A stretch of 64,000 nt of DNA from Lunularia cruciata (lineage: Eukaryota > Streptophyta > Marchantiopsida > Lunulariales > Lunulariaceae), in contig OX419758.1 of the NCBI GenBank assembly GCA_948567375.1, forward strand, positions 21,643,001 to 21,707,000. The letters are read 5' to 3'. Position 1 is the stretch's first letter, and every line of letters starts with the position of its first letter. The notes under the pieces are model-generated. The model saw nothing but the letters and a program-made list of their open reading frames with translations. It did not search any database and was not told the origin of the DNA. The position numbers were made by a program, and so were the translations under genes. Positions 36,100 through 48,700 of this stretch are shown here, in pieces.

Positions 36100-37200
36100 G
36101 GATAGAATTTATGGACCACCAAATCCACTTCTGCCAAACCATTGGAATTTTCATGCATAGATATTACCCAAGCATCAATTTCACACAATTCATCACCCCG
36201 CACTTTGGGTAGGATTTTCTACATACTATCACCTTGTCTGAGGAACCCTTGATACTTCCAATTGTAACTTCTGGAGAACGGTGGATGTGTTGCATCTATA
36301 TGTTAATCAATTAGATAAATTAGGAGTAGTGGGATAGAGTAGTAGTTATGGCGGCAATACCGTACGTTATCCTTGTGATGTAGCAACAAATCAAACACCT
36401 TACTCGATTGTTGGATGAATGAGACCATTAACAACAAGAACATATAGAGAGAGCACCAGTTTGAGATGGAGAAGATCACATCCGATTTCCAAAACCCAAG
36501 GTGTTTGAAGGCAAGAATCTTCTGGACACAATGGAGAATTTCGTGTTTAATTGCAAATGTTACTTTGAAGCCACCAATCTTCAAGATGAATGGAAATAGA
36601 TTCTCTTGGCTTCTAGCCAATTAGATAGTGTGGCAAAACTTTAGTGGCAATTCTAAGTGGAGCAAGCTGAACGATAGATTGTTGCACCAATTTTGACATG
36701 GGTAAAATTCAAGGATGCAATACTTGGTTGATTTCAAACTATAAATACCACTTGATCCGCAGAAGATAAATTGGCAAAGTTGAAGCAGATTGGCTCTATA
36801 AGGAACTACATCACACAATTCTAGAGTATCATCATGAAAATTCCAAATATACAAGAAGGTGAAGTTTTGGATCAATTTGTGTGGGGATTGAGTCATGAAC
36901 CAAATTGGAGGTAACCATGCGGGAACCACAAAACATAGAAGAAGCCATGCAATTGGCTAAGCACTTTGATTCCTTGGTTGCAACAACTTGGTCTTGACCT
37001 TGACCTATACAAAGCCTACCAATAAACTACGCATGGGTGGAGGAACCGACACCAAAGGAGATTGATGCTATCCAATAGAGACCACTTGGTACAACAAATA
37101 GAGAAAGATTGTGACAAAATAAAGAGAGTTTTTATTGTTGAATGTCCACTTAGGAATGGGCGACCTCAACAAGTCACCCATATGGAGTTTGTGGAATAGA
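36100..37200 (+). pseudogene. gag of chromovirus I (decayed)
   Basis: Gag forms the particle core. Fragments in several frames read PKVFEGKNLLDTMENFVF, ILLASSQLDSVAKL and IRNYITQF, typical of the retrotransposon gag domain. A remnant of the protease, ILVDSRIRELHVF at about 37,340, follows. There the catalytic D-S-G reads D-S-R. Stop codons occur throughout. Confidence 0.7.
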
Positions 37201-37969
37201 ATGATTAGGGAAATGAGGAATCCCAATAGGAGATTTTGAGCCGCCTATTGGGAGCTTGATTAGTTCCAATAGGATTGAAGGCTTGACCTATGCAAGTTTG
37301 CTTCACTTTCAAAATAAGATATCTAATTGGGGTTGTAGGATTTTGGTTGATTCTAGAATAAGAGAATTGCATGTCTTTGCAAGTAGCAAAGAAATTGTGT
37401 ATTCCTATCAAGCCAATGATTGGAAGTATATTGATGATGGTGGATAGTAGAAAGGGTTTTGCATTCCGTACCTCACATCTTGTTACTTTTAAGATTGGGA
37501 AGTAGTATTTGGAGTGTATGAGGTTTGTAATGGAACCTCTACACTATGATGCCATTCTAGGACTACCTTGGCTTGAACATCATAAGGTTCAATTTGATTG
37601 GACCTGACAATAAATTCAAGTACAACACCAAGGTAAGAATTTCTAATTAGGTTGTCTGGCACCTCAGAGTAAGACACCTAAGAATAATCAGTCCCCAAGA
37701 TGGGAAGTTTGTCGAGAAGGTAGCCATAGAGCATGCCTTGAAGGAAGAGGAGCCCCAAGATGGGAAGTTTACCAAGAAGACAACCATAGAGTAAGCTTTG
37801 AAGAGAGATGAATCCCTAGATGGGAAGTTTGTTAGTGAAGCAGCCATATAGAAAGCTTTGGAGGAAGATAAGTCTATTTTTGCGGTGTAGATCAAGCCAA
37901 TTGCACAAGGACAATCTGAGGAGAGCTAAGAGCCTCATCAGGCAAGGGTTGATCAGATAGCTCAGGAGT

Positions 37970-40853
37970 TGTGGATGTATTTTTGGATGATTTGCCAAAG
38001 GGATTACCCTACTATTGTGGTATGCCCTTCAAAATTGAGTTATTACCAAGGAGTACTCTAGTGAGTAGACCAATCTATAGGCTCTCACCAAAGGAGTTGG
38101 AGGAGTTGCGAACAACAATTATGGAGTTGTTGGAGAAGGACTTCATACAACATAATACCTCTCCTTGGGAAGTGTTGATAGTATTCATTCCAAAGAAGGA
38201 TGGAAGACTTCATTTTTATATTCATTAAGCATGGGCTCAATAAGCAAACAATGAAGAATGCATATCCCTTGCCTCGGATTGATGAATTGCTTGATCAATT
38301 GAGTGGAGCACAATACTTTTCCAAGTTGGATCTTCATAGTGGCTATTGGCAAATCCCCATTGATAGGGAAGATGTGAAAAAGATTGCCTTTCATACAAGG
38401 TATGGGCATTTTGAGTGGAGAGTTCTACCTTTTGGGCTCACTAATGCTCCAACAATCTTCATGGATCAGATGCATTGGATGTTGGATGGACTATTGGATT
38501 GGTACGTGATGGTGTTCTTGGATGATATCTTAATCTATAGCAAGACAGAGGTAGAACACGTGAATCACGTGTGAGAAGTCCTTAGACGACTACAACAATG
38601 GAAATTTTATTGCAAGAAGTCAAAGTGTGCTTTTTGGCAAAAAGAAATTACCTTTTTGGGTCACAAGATCTCATAAGAGGAGATCAAGATGGAATAGGAG
38701 AAAATCAAGTCCATCACTGATTGGTCTACTCCAAAGGATGCCATAGAAGTACGGGCATTTAATGGATTGGCCAATTTTTACCAATGGTTCATTCATTATT
38801 ATGCTCATGTGGCTGCACCATTGATTGACCTCTTGGGGAAGAACTTGAGCTTCCAATGGACCACCAAGCACAAAGAATTATTCCAAAGTTGAAACATGTG
38901 GTGTCTTCAAGACCCACACTTCAACCATATAATCCTCAATTACCTTGTGTGGTTGATTTTGATGCTTCTAACTTTGCAATTGGAGCCATGTTGCAACAAG
39001 AATTCCCATATGGACTACATCCCATTGCCTTTGTGTCTTGCCGACTAAATACGGCTGAAAGAAATTACTCTGCTTGAGACCAAGAACAACTTGCAATGGT
39101 ATATGCCACCAAGGTATGGAGGCATTATCTCTTTGGGAAACGAGTGATCATGCAAATTGATCACAAACTATTGTCGTAGACTTTGCACTTGGAACACATG
39201 AAGAGTTGACATCATCAATAGGAGGAAAAACTCCAATTTTTTGACATCAAACTTGAGTACAAACCTGGGTGGTTCCATGTCATCCTTGATGCTCTATCAC
39301 GACCACCTGCTTTGAAGTCTCTTCCTCTCATCACAACATTAATTACAATAGTGTCAATTGACTCCAAGTTCCAAAATGAGTTTTTGTCAACTCTACAACA
39401 ACAAGATCCCTTCTTCCAAATGGTACATGGTTGTCTTACAACATGCGATAAGGAGTACAACACCTTCTCCTTCAAGGAAGGCCTTCTATTCCATGCGGAC
39501 CGGATCTATGTTCCAGCCAAAGGTGATCGTTGACTTGTATGCCTTCAAGAAGCCCATGATTTACCAATAGTTGGGCACATGGGTGTGGACAAGACCTTGG
39601 GTACCCTCCAACGCCAATGGCGATGGCCCAACATGACACGAGATGTTCAAGATTTTGTCCGATTTTGTGAGAGCTACCAACATAACAAGGCTAGCAACCA
39701 AAAGTTTAGTGGACTCCTTCAACCACTCCTTATTTCATCCACTCAATCCACTTGATGGGAACATGTGAGCTTAGATCTCATCACATCCTTGCCATAGACA
39801 AAGCAAGGACTCATAACAATTGTGGTGTTTATGGATAAGCTCAGTAAGCAAATCTACTTGGTACCAACCTTTGATACCGTGGATGATCCAACCTTAGCGC
39901 AAATCTACTTTGACAATGTCTTCAAGCATCATGGGATGCCATGTGTACTCATCTTTGACCATGATCCTTGATTCACCAAGAAGTTTTGGCAAGCACTCTT
40001 CCAAATACTCGATACCAAGCTTGCTTTGTCCATGGCCTATCATCCTCAAACTGATGGACAAACCAAATGTGCAAATCATACATTGGAGGATATGTTGAGT
40101 GCTTTTGTCAATGTCCACCATACCAATTGGGATGAATATCTTGTTGCAAAATTTGCCTACGATAATTCCAAACAGGCAAGCACCGGATTTTCTCCCTTCT
40201 TTCTCAAATTTGGCCAAGATTTGCTTGTTCCAGATTCTCTTCTTACTCTTCATCCATCTCAGGTCTCTTATACTTCAACCTTCTTGGCCACCATATCCCA
40301 ATCTCTCCAACAAGCCAAATCTCACCTCCTTGTTGCTCAGAATCATCAAAAACAATATGAGGACCACCATCGTCATGATCTCATCTTTGAAGTCGATGAT
40401 AAAGTCATGCTATCCTCTAGTAACCTACCCCTCTCACTTGATACCCAAGTTTATAAACTTGCCCATAATTGGATAGGACTCTTTGAGGTCACCCAAATCA
40501 TCTCTCTTGTTGCTTATTGATTTGCCTTACCTTGGCATATGTGCATCCACCTTGTCTTTCACATTTCCAAGTTGAAACCCTTTGTACCTAACTCATCTTC
40601 TTTTTCCTGTTTTGTCCAACCTCCTCCTCCTCCTCCTATCCCTATCAATGATCATGAGGAGTATGAAGTTGATTGCATCCTTGTACATCACCACACTCAA
40701 TGAGAATGCCAACAACATATGGAGTACAAGTTCCTTTGGAAAGGGTATCCCCTTCATGATGCCACATGGGAACCTCTTCCTCACCTCCAAAATGCACAGG
40801 AGTTTGAAGCTTTAATGGCAATGAGGACGTCACCAACTAGTGGTGGGAGAATA
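37970..40853 (+). pseudogene. pol of chromovirus I: RT, RNase H, integrase, chromodomain
   Basis: Pol copies and inserts the element. From about 37,973 the frames read IMELLEKDFIQHNTSPW; from 38,230 [15 protein letters not shown] and [12 protein letters not shown]; then FLDDILIYS, a phenylalanine variant of the YxDD centre. RNase H begins VVDFDASNFAIGAML near 38,950. Integrase HHCC is near 39,560-39,690, with one Cys changed to Tyr (CESYQ). Core motifs SLDLITSLP, YHPQTDGQ and HTLED follow. A chromodomain at 40,650-40,800 (YKFLWKGYPLHDATWEP) should bind modified histone H3. TGA stops at 39,075-39,077 and 39,207-39,209 are shared with element M. A short purine tract ending GGGAGAATA (40,838-40,853) precedes the 3' LTR. 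Confidence 0.9.
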
Positions 40854-41233
40854 TGTAACAATATGGAGTTTAGCAACAAAGTTAGTAAGGCTGACAAAGT
40901 AGCAAATAAGACAAATTAGCCTAGAATATTGTAGAAGTATCTAGGAAGCTTCTTGGGAAGCTTCTTGGGAAGCTTCTTGGCTAGCTTAGCTTGCACCTTA
41001 GGTAAATAACTTCTAGAAAGAAGCTTCTAAAAGGTTCCAACTAGCTTAGCTTGCACGCCAAGTAAGTGACTTCTAGAAGGAAGCTTCTTGAGAAGCTTCT
41101 CAAGAGCCTTGTATGATCCCTTTAAATATAGGAGATGAAGCTCATGCTAGGCATTCAAAGTTTTTTCCTCATTCAAGTGCTCCAATGTGAGCTTCCATTC
41201 TCTTATTTCTCTCCTTGATCTTAGTCTTTTACA
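40854..41233 (+). repeat. 3' LTR of chromovirus I
   Basis: TGTAACAATATGG to GTCTTTTACA, 380 bp, shorter than the 5' LTR by internal indels in the palindromic U3. It carries AAGCTTCTTGGG repeated two to three times. Confidence 0.93.
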
Positions 41234-41238
41234 CCATG

Positions 41239-42691
41239 ATTGTTGTGTACCCTTGCTTTGTCTTGGGCAAGGATATGATGAAATCTATGCTCACATTTTC
41301 CCATCAAGTAGATGAGATAGAAGTGGTTCAAGGAGTCCATTTGGTTTTTCGTTGCTGGTCTTGTTGCATTAGTAACTCTCACAAGATTAGAAAAACTCTT
41401 GAACATCTTATGCCCTATTAGGCCACCACCATTGGCATTATAGGGTACCCAAGGTCTTATCCACACCCATGTGACCAAGGTTTCTTAAAGGCGTACAAGT
41501 CATAGATCTCCCTTGGTTGGAATAGAGATCCAAAATAGAAGGTTTTCCTTGAAAGAGAAGGTGATGTATTCCTCATCATGTGCTACAAGATGCCCTTGTA
41601 TCATCTCAAAGAAGAGGTCTTGTTATAAAGCTATTTTAAACTTCATGTGTGGATTTTTGAGTCAATTGACACTATTGTAATTGAGGCCATGATGAGAGAA
41701 AGAGACTTCAAATTAAGTCATCATGATAGGGCATTGGGGATGACATAGAACCTACTGGGTTTGTAATCAAGTTTGAGGTCAAACAACTATAGTTGTTCCT
41801 CCCATTGATGATGTTGACTCTTCATGTGCTTTATATCTAATGTTTGCAATAAGAGTTTGTGATTAGTTTGCATGATCACTTGTTTCTCCAAGAGATAATG
41901 CCTCCATACCTTGGTGACATTTAATGTTGCTAGTTGTTCTTGATCTTGAGTAGATTAATATCTTTGTGAATTGTTTAGTCATCAAGATACAAAGGCAATG
42001 GAATGTAACCCATCTAGAAATTCCTACTACAATGGAGCTCCAATGGCAAAGTTATAAGCATCAAAATCCACCACATAAGGTTGTTGAGTATCATATGGTT
42101 GAAGAATGGATCTTGAAAACACCATATGTTTCAACTTTTGGAATGCTTCTTCATGATTGGTGGTCATTGAAAGCTTGAGGTCTTCCCAAGAGGTTGGTCA
42201 ATGGTGTAGTCACATGAGTATAATATTGGATAAAGACTCGTGGATAAAAACTCATAATCCTTGATAAAAACTTGCTAATCCATTAAATGCTTGCACTTCT
42301 ATGGTATCCTTTGGAGTAGGCCAATCAATAATGGCCTTAATTTTCTCCTCTTCCATTTTGATCTCTGATGAGATCTTGTGACCCAAGAAAGTAACTTCCT
42401 TCTACCAAAAGGTATATTTTGACTTCTTGTAGTAAAACTTCTATTGACGTAGTTGTCTGAGGACTTTTGGCATATGATTTGTGTGTTTTATCTTTGTCTT
42501 GTTATAGATTAAAATATCATCCAAGTACACCACCATATACCAATCCAATAGCCCATCCAACACACAATGCAGTTGATCCGTGCAAATTGTTGGAGCATTA
42601 GTAAGCTTGAAATGTAGAACTCTCCATTCAAGATGCCCATACCTTGTGCAAAAAGTAATGTTTTGCACATCCTCTCTATCAATAAGAATCT
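41239..42691 (-). mobile_element. Old chromovirus O, piece 2: integrase N-terminus to RT
   Basis: Minus strand. Continues piece 1 directly across the TSD of element I. It contains the zinc-binding N-terminus of integrase (41,240-41,520), the RNase H segment with a KPG-like end (41,700-42,000), and RT pieces with LPxGLTNAP-like text at about 42,560-42,640. Codons that are TGA in I and M are CAA here (41,946-41,948 and 41,814-41,816). It ends where solo LTR S1 inserted. Confidence 0.85.
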
Positions 42692-42696
42692 ACCAA

Positions 42697-43419
42697 TGTA
42701 ATACCAATGGCTAGACATATATCTAGATGTGAAATTTGGTTTAGTCATATTTGGAAGGATGTTACACAGCATGCATTAAGAGATCAATAGAGGTATCATC
42801 AAAAGAGTACTTCTACTAATAGGGCAAAAACTAAAATATGCTTGGAAGCTTTAGAACCAATAGTTAGATAAATAATCTAAAGGTGAAATTTGGATTGGTA
42901 ACATCTGGAAGGATGTTACACATGATGGAATAAGTAGATCAGATAGAGGTATCACCAAAAGAGTACTTCTACTAATAGAGTAGAAACCAAAATATACTAA
43001 AAACTCAAGGTAATTTTGGAAACCTAAATGGATGAATTAGAACTAAAAAATGTGTAGCTTCCTCTAATGGAGGAAAGCTAGCCTTCCTTCCCCCCAACCT
43101 TGTCTCAACAAGAGCTTTCCAATGGTACCTTACCCATGTGATTATAAGAACATCCCCTAAAGATTCCCTCTAGTCAAAACCTGTTTGACCAGCCAAATAG
43201 GACAAGGACCTACATGTTATTCATCCAAGAAACAAATCTAAGGGTGTAACTTGCTGAGAGGTCACCCATCCATGTACCTAATCCAAGGGTGGAGCTTCAT
43301 TGGATTGGATCCTCTTTGGCTATATAATAAAGAGAGATGTTCCTTTGGGGCATCAGAGTTTTGAGTGGGAAACTTGTGCTTTCTCTTCTGTGTCTCTTTA
43401 CTATCCTTGAAACATTATA
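42697..43419 (+). mobile_element. Family-1 solo LTR S1, inside O
   Basis: Starts TGTAATACCAATGGC and ends GAAACATTATA (terminal CA changed to TA). Perfect ACCAA duplicates at 42,692-42,696 and 43,420-43,424. It lies opposite to O's orientation. Two U3 units. Confidence 0.93.
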
Positions 43420-43424
43420 ACCAA

Positions 43425-45569
43425 TAGCTACTTTGGAGATCCAACTTGGAGAAATATCACACTCCACTTAATTGATTGAGAAAATTATCAATTTGAGGTA
43501 AGGGATATGCATTCTTCATTGTTTATTTATTTGAAGCCACGATAATCAATATAGAAGTGAAGTCCTCCATCCTTCTTTAGAACAAATAGTACTTGTGCTC
43601 CCCAAGGAGATGTACTATGTCATATGAAATTCTTCTCCAACAACTCTGTCAATGTTATTCAAAGCTCATCCAACTCCTTTGGTAAGAGCCAATAGATTGG
43701 TGTACTCATTGGAGTACTCCATAGCAATAACTCAATCTTAAACAGTATACCAAAATTAGAGGGTAATCCCTTTGACAAATCATTTGGAAACACATTTGCA
43801 AATTCTAGAATTATTTGATCAACCATTGCTTGATGAAGCTTCTTGCCTTCATCAAATTATTTGCAATTGGCTTGATCCACATCACAAAAATAGGCTTATC
43901 TTCCTCTAAGTTTGCTCTCTGGTTGCTTTATTGATAAAATTCCCATCTTAGGATTGACTACTCATAGATGTCTTACTCAAAGGTGCTAGCCTAATTGGTA
44001 GTTCTTACCTTGGTGTTGTACTTGAATTTTTTGTCAATCTAATCAATTGAACCTTATGACATTCAAGCTAAGGTAGATCTTGAATAATATCATAATGTAG
44101 AGGTGCCATTACAAACCGCATAAACTCTAAATACTCCTTCCCAATCTTGAATGTAACAAGATGTGAGGTTTGGAATACAAAACCCTTTCTACCATCTACC
44201 ATCATCAATCTACTTCTAATTATTGGTTTGATAAGGATATCTACTTCCTTTGCCAATTTCATGGACATGCAATTCTCTAAACTTTTGAACTTCTAGAATC
44301 AACCAAAATTCTACAACCACAATTGGATATCATACCTTGCAAGTAAAATAAACTTACATAGGTCAAGCTTCAATCCCATTGGAACTAATCAAGTTCTTAA
44401 TAGGTGACTCAAATTCTCCTAATAGGATTCTTTGTTTCCTTGATCATCATGCTTCACAAACTCCATTTGGGTAATTTTTTGGGATTATCTATTCTTGAGT
44501 GGATGTTCAACAATGCCATGTCCAATTTGGCAACAATAAAAATAACCACCAATTTGTGTAGTCTTTCCTTGTCTATTGTGCCAAGTGATCTTTGTTGGAT
44601 GGTATCAATCTCCAATGGTGCCGGCTCCTCCACCCGTGTGTAGTGTGTTGGCAAGTTCTGTGAAGGTTGAGGTTGAGACCAAGTTGCTACAACCAAGGAA
44701 TCAAAGCACTCAGCCAATTGCATAACTTCCTCCAAGTGTTTGGACTCTCACATGCTCACTTCTAATTTGGTGTGTGACTTTAAACTCCTCACAAATCAAT
44801 CCAAAGCTTCACCATCTAGTATATGTTGAATTTCTTTTATGGTGTTCTGGAATTGAGTGATATAGTTTCTTATAAAACTTATCTAATTCAATTTTTCCAA
44901 CCTATCTTGTATAGCTAATGTGACATTTATAGCTTTGAATCCTTCAATTCTTGTCATTCAAATTGTTGTAACAAATTAACATTTAGCTCATTCTACTCGG
45001 AATTTCCACCATAGTTTTACCACTCTATCTAATTGGCTTAAGGTGAAAAGAATATATCTTTATTCATCTTGAAGGTTTGTAGATTCAAAATTACATTCAC
45101 AATCACACACAAAATTCTCCATTATATCCTATAGATTCTTGCCTTCAAATACCTTGGGCTTTGGAAATTAGATTCACTCTTCTCCTTCTCAAAATGGTGC
45201 TCTCTACATGCTCTTGTTGTTGATGGTCTTATTCTTCAACAAATCAAGTGAGATGCGTGATTTTTATTGCATAGCAATGATAATCTCAAACATTGCTACC
45301 ATGGCTATTACTCTATCAAACTATCTACAATTTATCTAAGTTAATATGTAGATGCATCGTATCTATTGTTCTCCATAAGCTACAATTAGAAGTACCAAGG
45401 ATTCATCATACAAAGTGATTATATTCAAAATATTTACCCAAAGTGTGAGATGATAAATTGTATAAAATGATGCTTGGATAGTACATGGATACAAAAATCC
45501 TAATGGTTTGGTAGAAACAGATTTGGTGGTCCATAAATTCTATACATCCCATTCTTGCTTTGACACCAA
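43425..45569 (-). mobile_element. Old chromovirus O, piece 3: RT start, protease, gag, leader
   Basis: Minus strand. 43,425-43,900 is the N-terminal RT region. 44,068-44,268 aligns with the protease-to-RT linker of element I (KGFVFQTSHLVTFKIGKEYL). 44,454-44,735 matches the end of gag (MEEVMQLAECFDSLVVATW). 44,800-45,550 is gag with many stops. A primer binding site, TGGTGTCAAAGC, is at 45,557-45,568 on the minus strand, next to the 5' LTR. Confidence 0.85.
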
Positions 45570-45690
45570 TATAAAAGACCAAGAAGAGAAATAGGAGAAT
45601 AAAAGATCAAAGTGAAAGATCACATTGGGACTCTTGAAGGAAGTAAACTCGAGGTAACCTAACATGAGCTTAGGCTTTGATATTTATAGG
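45570..45690 (-). repeat. O 5' LTR, inner part (split by P)
   Basis: Minus-strand end of the 5' LTR. On the plus strand it begins TATAAAAGACCAAG and runs to ATTTATAGG, where element P is inserted. The LTR continues at 58,977. The original terminal CA is now TA. Confidence 0.85.
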
Positions 45691-46320
45691 TGTCATGCAT
45701 ATATATATTGCTACATAACATACATTGCTGCTAACATCATACACTATAGAAGCACAACTCACACATAAGTCATACATAAACTCTAAAGTGCCACAATAAT
45801 CAGATCGTTTTCAACTCAAGTCAATCAAAATTGGATCAATACTTGATTTGATCCTCAACAACTTGCCAACAATAGGGCACTAATTATAATCAAGCCACAA
45901 CCACTCTAGCTAAGAGACTCTGGGTGATGCTCGCCGGCTTTTTGTCCACTCTAGCCAAGGACTCAAAGGCTCAACATCTGAGAAGTGAGCTCTCTAGAGT
46001 TTCACTTCTAGGGTATACTCTTGATTTTGACCTAGGTCTCATCCCAACGGTCCCACTCATGGCACACCCAACGGTGTAGATGGTGGGCCTTGCCATGAAG
46101 TCAATACCCTAAACACAAAATCTGACCGTCGGAAAGTAGTCTATGAGTAACTACCAAAATGCCTCTAACTACTATCATTGGAACTCCAATGTCCAAGCAA
46201 TCTAGATGCAACACTACAAATGGTGTGACAACTATCATGCATATATACATCACTATCAACATCATACACTATAGAAGCACAACTCACACATAAGTCATAC
46301 ATAAACTCCAAAGTGCCACA
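45691..46320 (-). repeat. 3' LTR region of P with bracketing repeats
   Basis: A core (45,797-46,230) matches the 5' LTR at 58,526-58,971. On each side of it sits a copy of a 90-105-bp sequence: X' at 45,691-45,795 and X at 46,234-46,320. Both contain TACACTATAGAAGCACAACT and end GTGCCACA. X is adjacent to a C-rich tract (46,323-46,331) that is the expected polypurine tract on the minus strand. The 5' LTR lacks X. The arrangement is unusual and its origin unresolved. Confidence 0.75.
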
Positions 46321-46489
46321 ATTGCCCCCCTAGCTGACGGTTAGGTCCCTCTAACTCCAGATATCCATCTACTCCAAGTATATGGTATACCCTAGGTTGG
46401 GCAAAGATCAAGAGGCCTGGTGCTATGGAGCCCCATTGTTAGTCGCTTGTCTGCAATCTATACCATATAAAGAATGAACTAGCTATAGA

Positions 46490-46789
46490 TCAAGTATATC
46501 TAGGACGTAACCATTGTCCTTGAGGAACCACCATGAGGGGAGGAGTCATACATGCCATATGCCATCCTCTCAAACAGCTATCACACACTAACATAGTAGC
46601 AGCTCTACCAGAAGAGTCACATAACATACACCTCAAGCCTGCACGTACAAGTGCCAAGCTTGCATCCATAGTACCATCAATGTTTAGGAGGTGGCATAGT
46701 GCACAATTGCGTACATGATCCTTCCAAATAACACCACCAAGTCCTTCTAACACAAGGACTCCAGATGGCAAAACCTCACACACTCTCAA
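46490..46789 (-). pseudogene. C-terminal PHD-type zinc finger of P
   Basis: The end of the integrase polyprotein. From high to low it reads LPSGVLVLEGLGGVIWKDH, RNCALCHLLNIDGTM, then CMLCDSSGRAA, MLVCDSCLRGWHMACMTPPL and VPQGQWLRPRYT before a stop. Cys-X2-Cys, Cys-X2-Cys, His and the next Cys follow the C4HC3 plan of PHD fingers, which read histone tails, and the spacing to VPxGxW is also typical. The last two ligands, expected in W-x-C-x-x-C, are Arg and Tyr, each a single-base change from Cys. This is fused to the integrase by an in-frame linker (GDYVYLQQ and GRTILRV at about 46,790-46,860). In this class of element it may guide integration to chromatin, as chromodomains do in other elements. 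Function is inferred only. Confidence 0.8.
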
Positions 46790-48700
46790 GATAGTGCGGC
46801 CTGTTGAAACATCAAGTGTTGTTGGTGCTGTCTGTTGTAGATATACATAGTCTCCTAGATGAAATTGATGAATTGAGGGTCTATAACCTCCTCCTCAAAT
46901 GGTAGAATAGTGTAAAGTATCTCTATGCTGAGCAATTGCCAAGTTCTCAAAGGCCATTGGCATCACTCTGAGAAAGATCTTTGCCCGCTAAGAACATGTG
47001 CTCATCCATACATCTAGGCCATCCAAGTCCAAAATTACAATAACATTTTGATGGATGGTTGCAAGTAAATCTGGATCTCATCCATAGATTAGGAAGTAAG
47101 GAGAGAAGGATGCTTAGGAGGCTTGCCGGCTCAATCCATAGCCCATGGCCAACCAAGGTAATTAGAGATCCCAATCTCCCAAGTGGCCTCTCTGTAGACC
47201 ATACTTTTGCAATCCTCTCTTCACCATCTGAACCACTCTCTCTGCTAAGCCATCTGCCTCAGGGTGATCTTAGGATGTAGTACAATGATCAATCAAAACC
47301 TTGTTACACAAAACCTGAAACTCCTCCAAGAACTTTGTACATTGATTAGTCAAAACCTCAATTGGTGCACCAAAATGACTAAGAATTCAATCAAAGAACG
47401 AGTAAGCTGTCCCTTCACTAGACTTGTCAAGAAGTGCCACCAACTCAATCCACTTGGAGAAGTGCTCCACTTTCACCAAAACATACCAATGATGTCTCAC
47501 AATCAATGGTAAAGGTCCAATGAAGTCCTAACTCCAACAGTAACCGAATCCCATGATAGGTAATGGGTGTAATGATGGCATAGGAGCATTGAATGATGCT
47601 CTAACTCAGTCACAAACCACACATCTAGCAAAAAACTATTGTACCTCGATCTACAGACCGTGCCACCAATAATGACTTTGTAGTAAGCTATATGTACACT
47701 TGACTCCAAAATGTCCTACCTTCTCATGTGCAGACAGACCAACTTTAGTTTCTAAGATGGAAGTGGTACTACTCTCACTATACCATCTTCCCATTCACAC
47801 AAAAGGTGTATGCGCTCCAATTTGAATTGTTTGGCTCACTGAAGGACACAATCTCTCTCCTTGGCTCCAACTGTGCCACCCACAACACTAGTGCAAAGAT
47901 TGTCCATCACTAAGACATCATCATAAATGTCTCGCTGAACTATACCAATTTATTCACTCTCTAGATATGTGACCTCAATAACTCCTCCTATATGTGCTGA
48001 GAGAGATACCGCCAAAGCCTTAGAAAATATACAAAAAGGCCAATGCATGCCAACCTAGCACCATCTCCTCATCTGTCTCACCATGCCAATGTGCTCCGGT
48101 CTGATCCTACTGGCTGGGACATGGGTTTCTACTCAACCCATCTGCATCACGGTTCACCATGAAATCATACTCCTACAAAATCAGAGCCCATCGTGCAAGC
48201 TTCCTTGAAAGCTTGTCAGACTCCATCAACCACTTCAGCGGCTAATGATCAATGATAAGAGTGAAGGGGTTACCAAATAGGTAACATCGGAAAGGTGCTA
48301 CCGCCCAAACTGCTACCAAGCACTCTCCCTCATATGAACTATACTTTGCCTCTGCTGAATTGTTGGAGTGACTAGCATAGGCCACCACAAAATCCTTCCC
48401 CTCATCATCATGCTAGATGAGCACCGCTCCAAGCCCCAACATACTCCAATCAATATGACCTTGAAATGGTCATCCTCTGATTGGTCTCCTCAAAATAGGG
48501 GCAGACGTCAACCTCTCCTTGAGCTTTACAAAAGCTCTCTCTTGCTCATCTCCCCAACACCACTCCTATGTAAGCTTGGTCAACTTTATCAAGGCCTTGG
48601 CAATGGCATTAAATCCTCTAACATAGTGACGATAGAATTTTGCCAACCTAAGGAATGCTCATACTCTGCTCACATCCATAGGCCAAGGAATACATGCAAT
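46790..48700 (-). pseudogene. Integrase and RNase H of P
   Basis: In the integrase, remnants of the HHCC zinc region lie at about 47,600-47,720. A core aspartate is in DFIGPLP at about 47,520. The expected second core Asp is Asn (EVLTNQCTKF, about 47,340), and the Glu region reads HPEADGLAERVVQ at about 47,260. RNase H and the linker occupy about 47,800-48,650, recognisable by position and phrases such as YVGAWSGA. Many stops and frameshifts. Text changes to the PHD segment at 46,789. Confidence 0.75.

Larger units (their letters stand above)
35663..41233 (+). mobile_element. Chromovirus I: full-length Ty3/gypsy element inside O
   Basis: A complete structure of 5,571 bp: LTRs at 35,663-36,075 and 40,854-41,233, tRNA-Met primer site, gag, protease, RT, RNase H, integrase, chromodomain and purine tract in order. 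It is flanked by perfect CCATG duplicates (35,658-35,662 and 41,234-41,238). Removing it rejoins element O's integrase. All frames are interrupted, so it cannot move by itself. LTRs share long stretches but differ by several indels, hence not very recent. Confidence 0.95.

Noticed and set aside
42697-43419. Complete LTR element inside O
   Set aside because: Perfect ACCAA duplicates lie directly at both ends of one LTR, with no internal region: a solo LTR.
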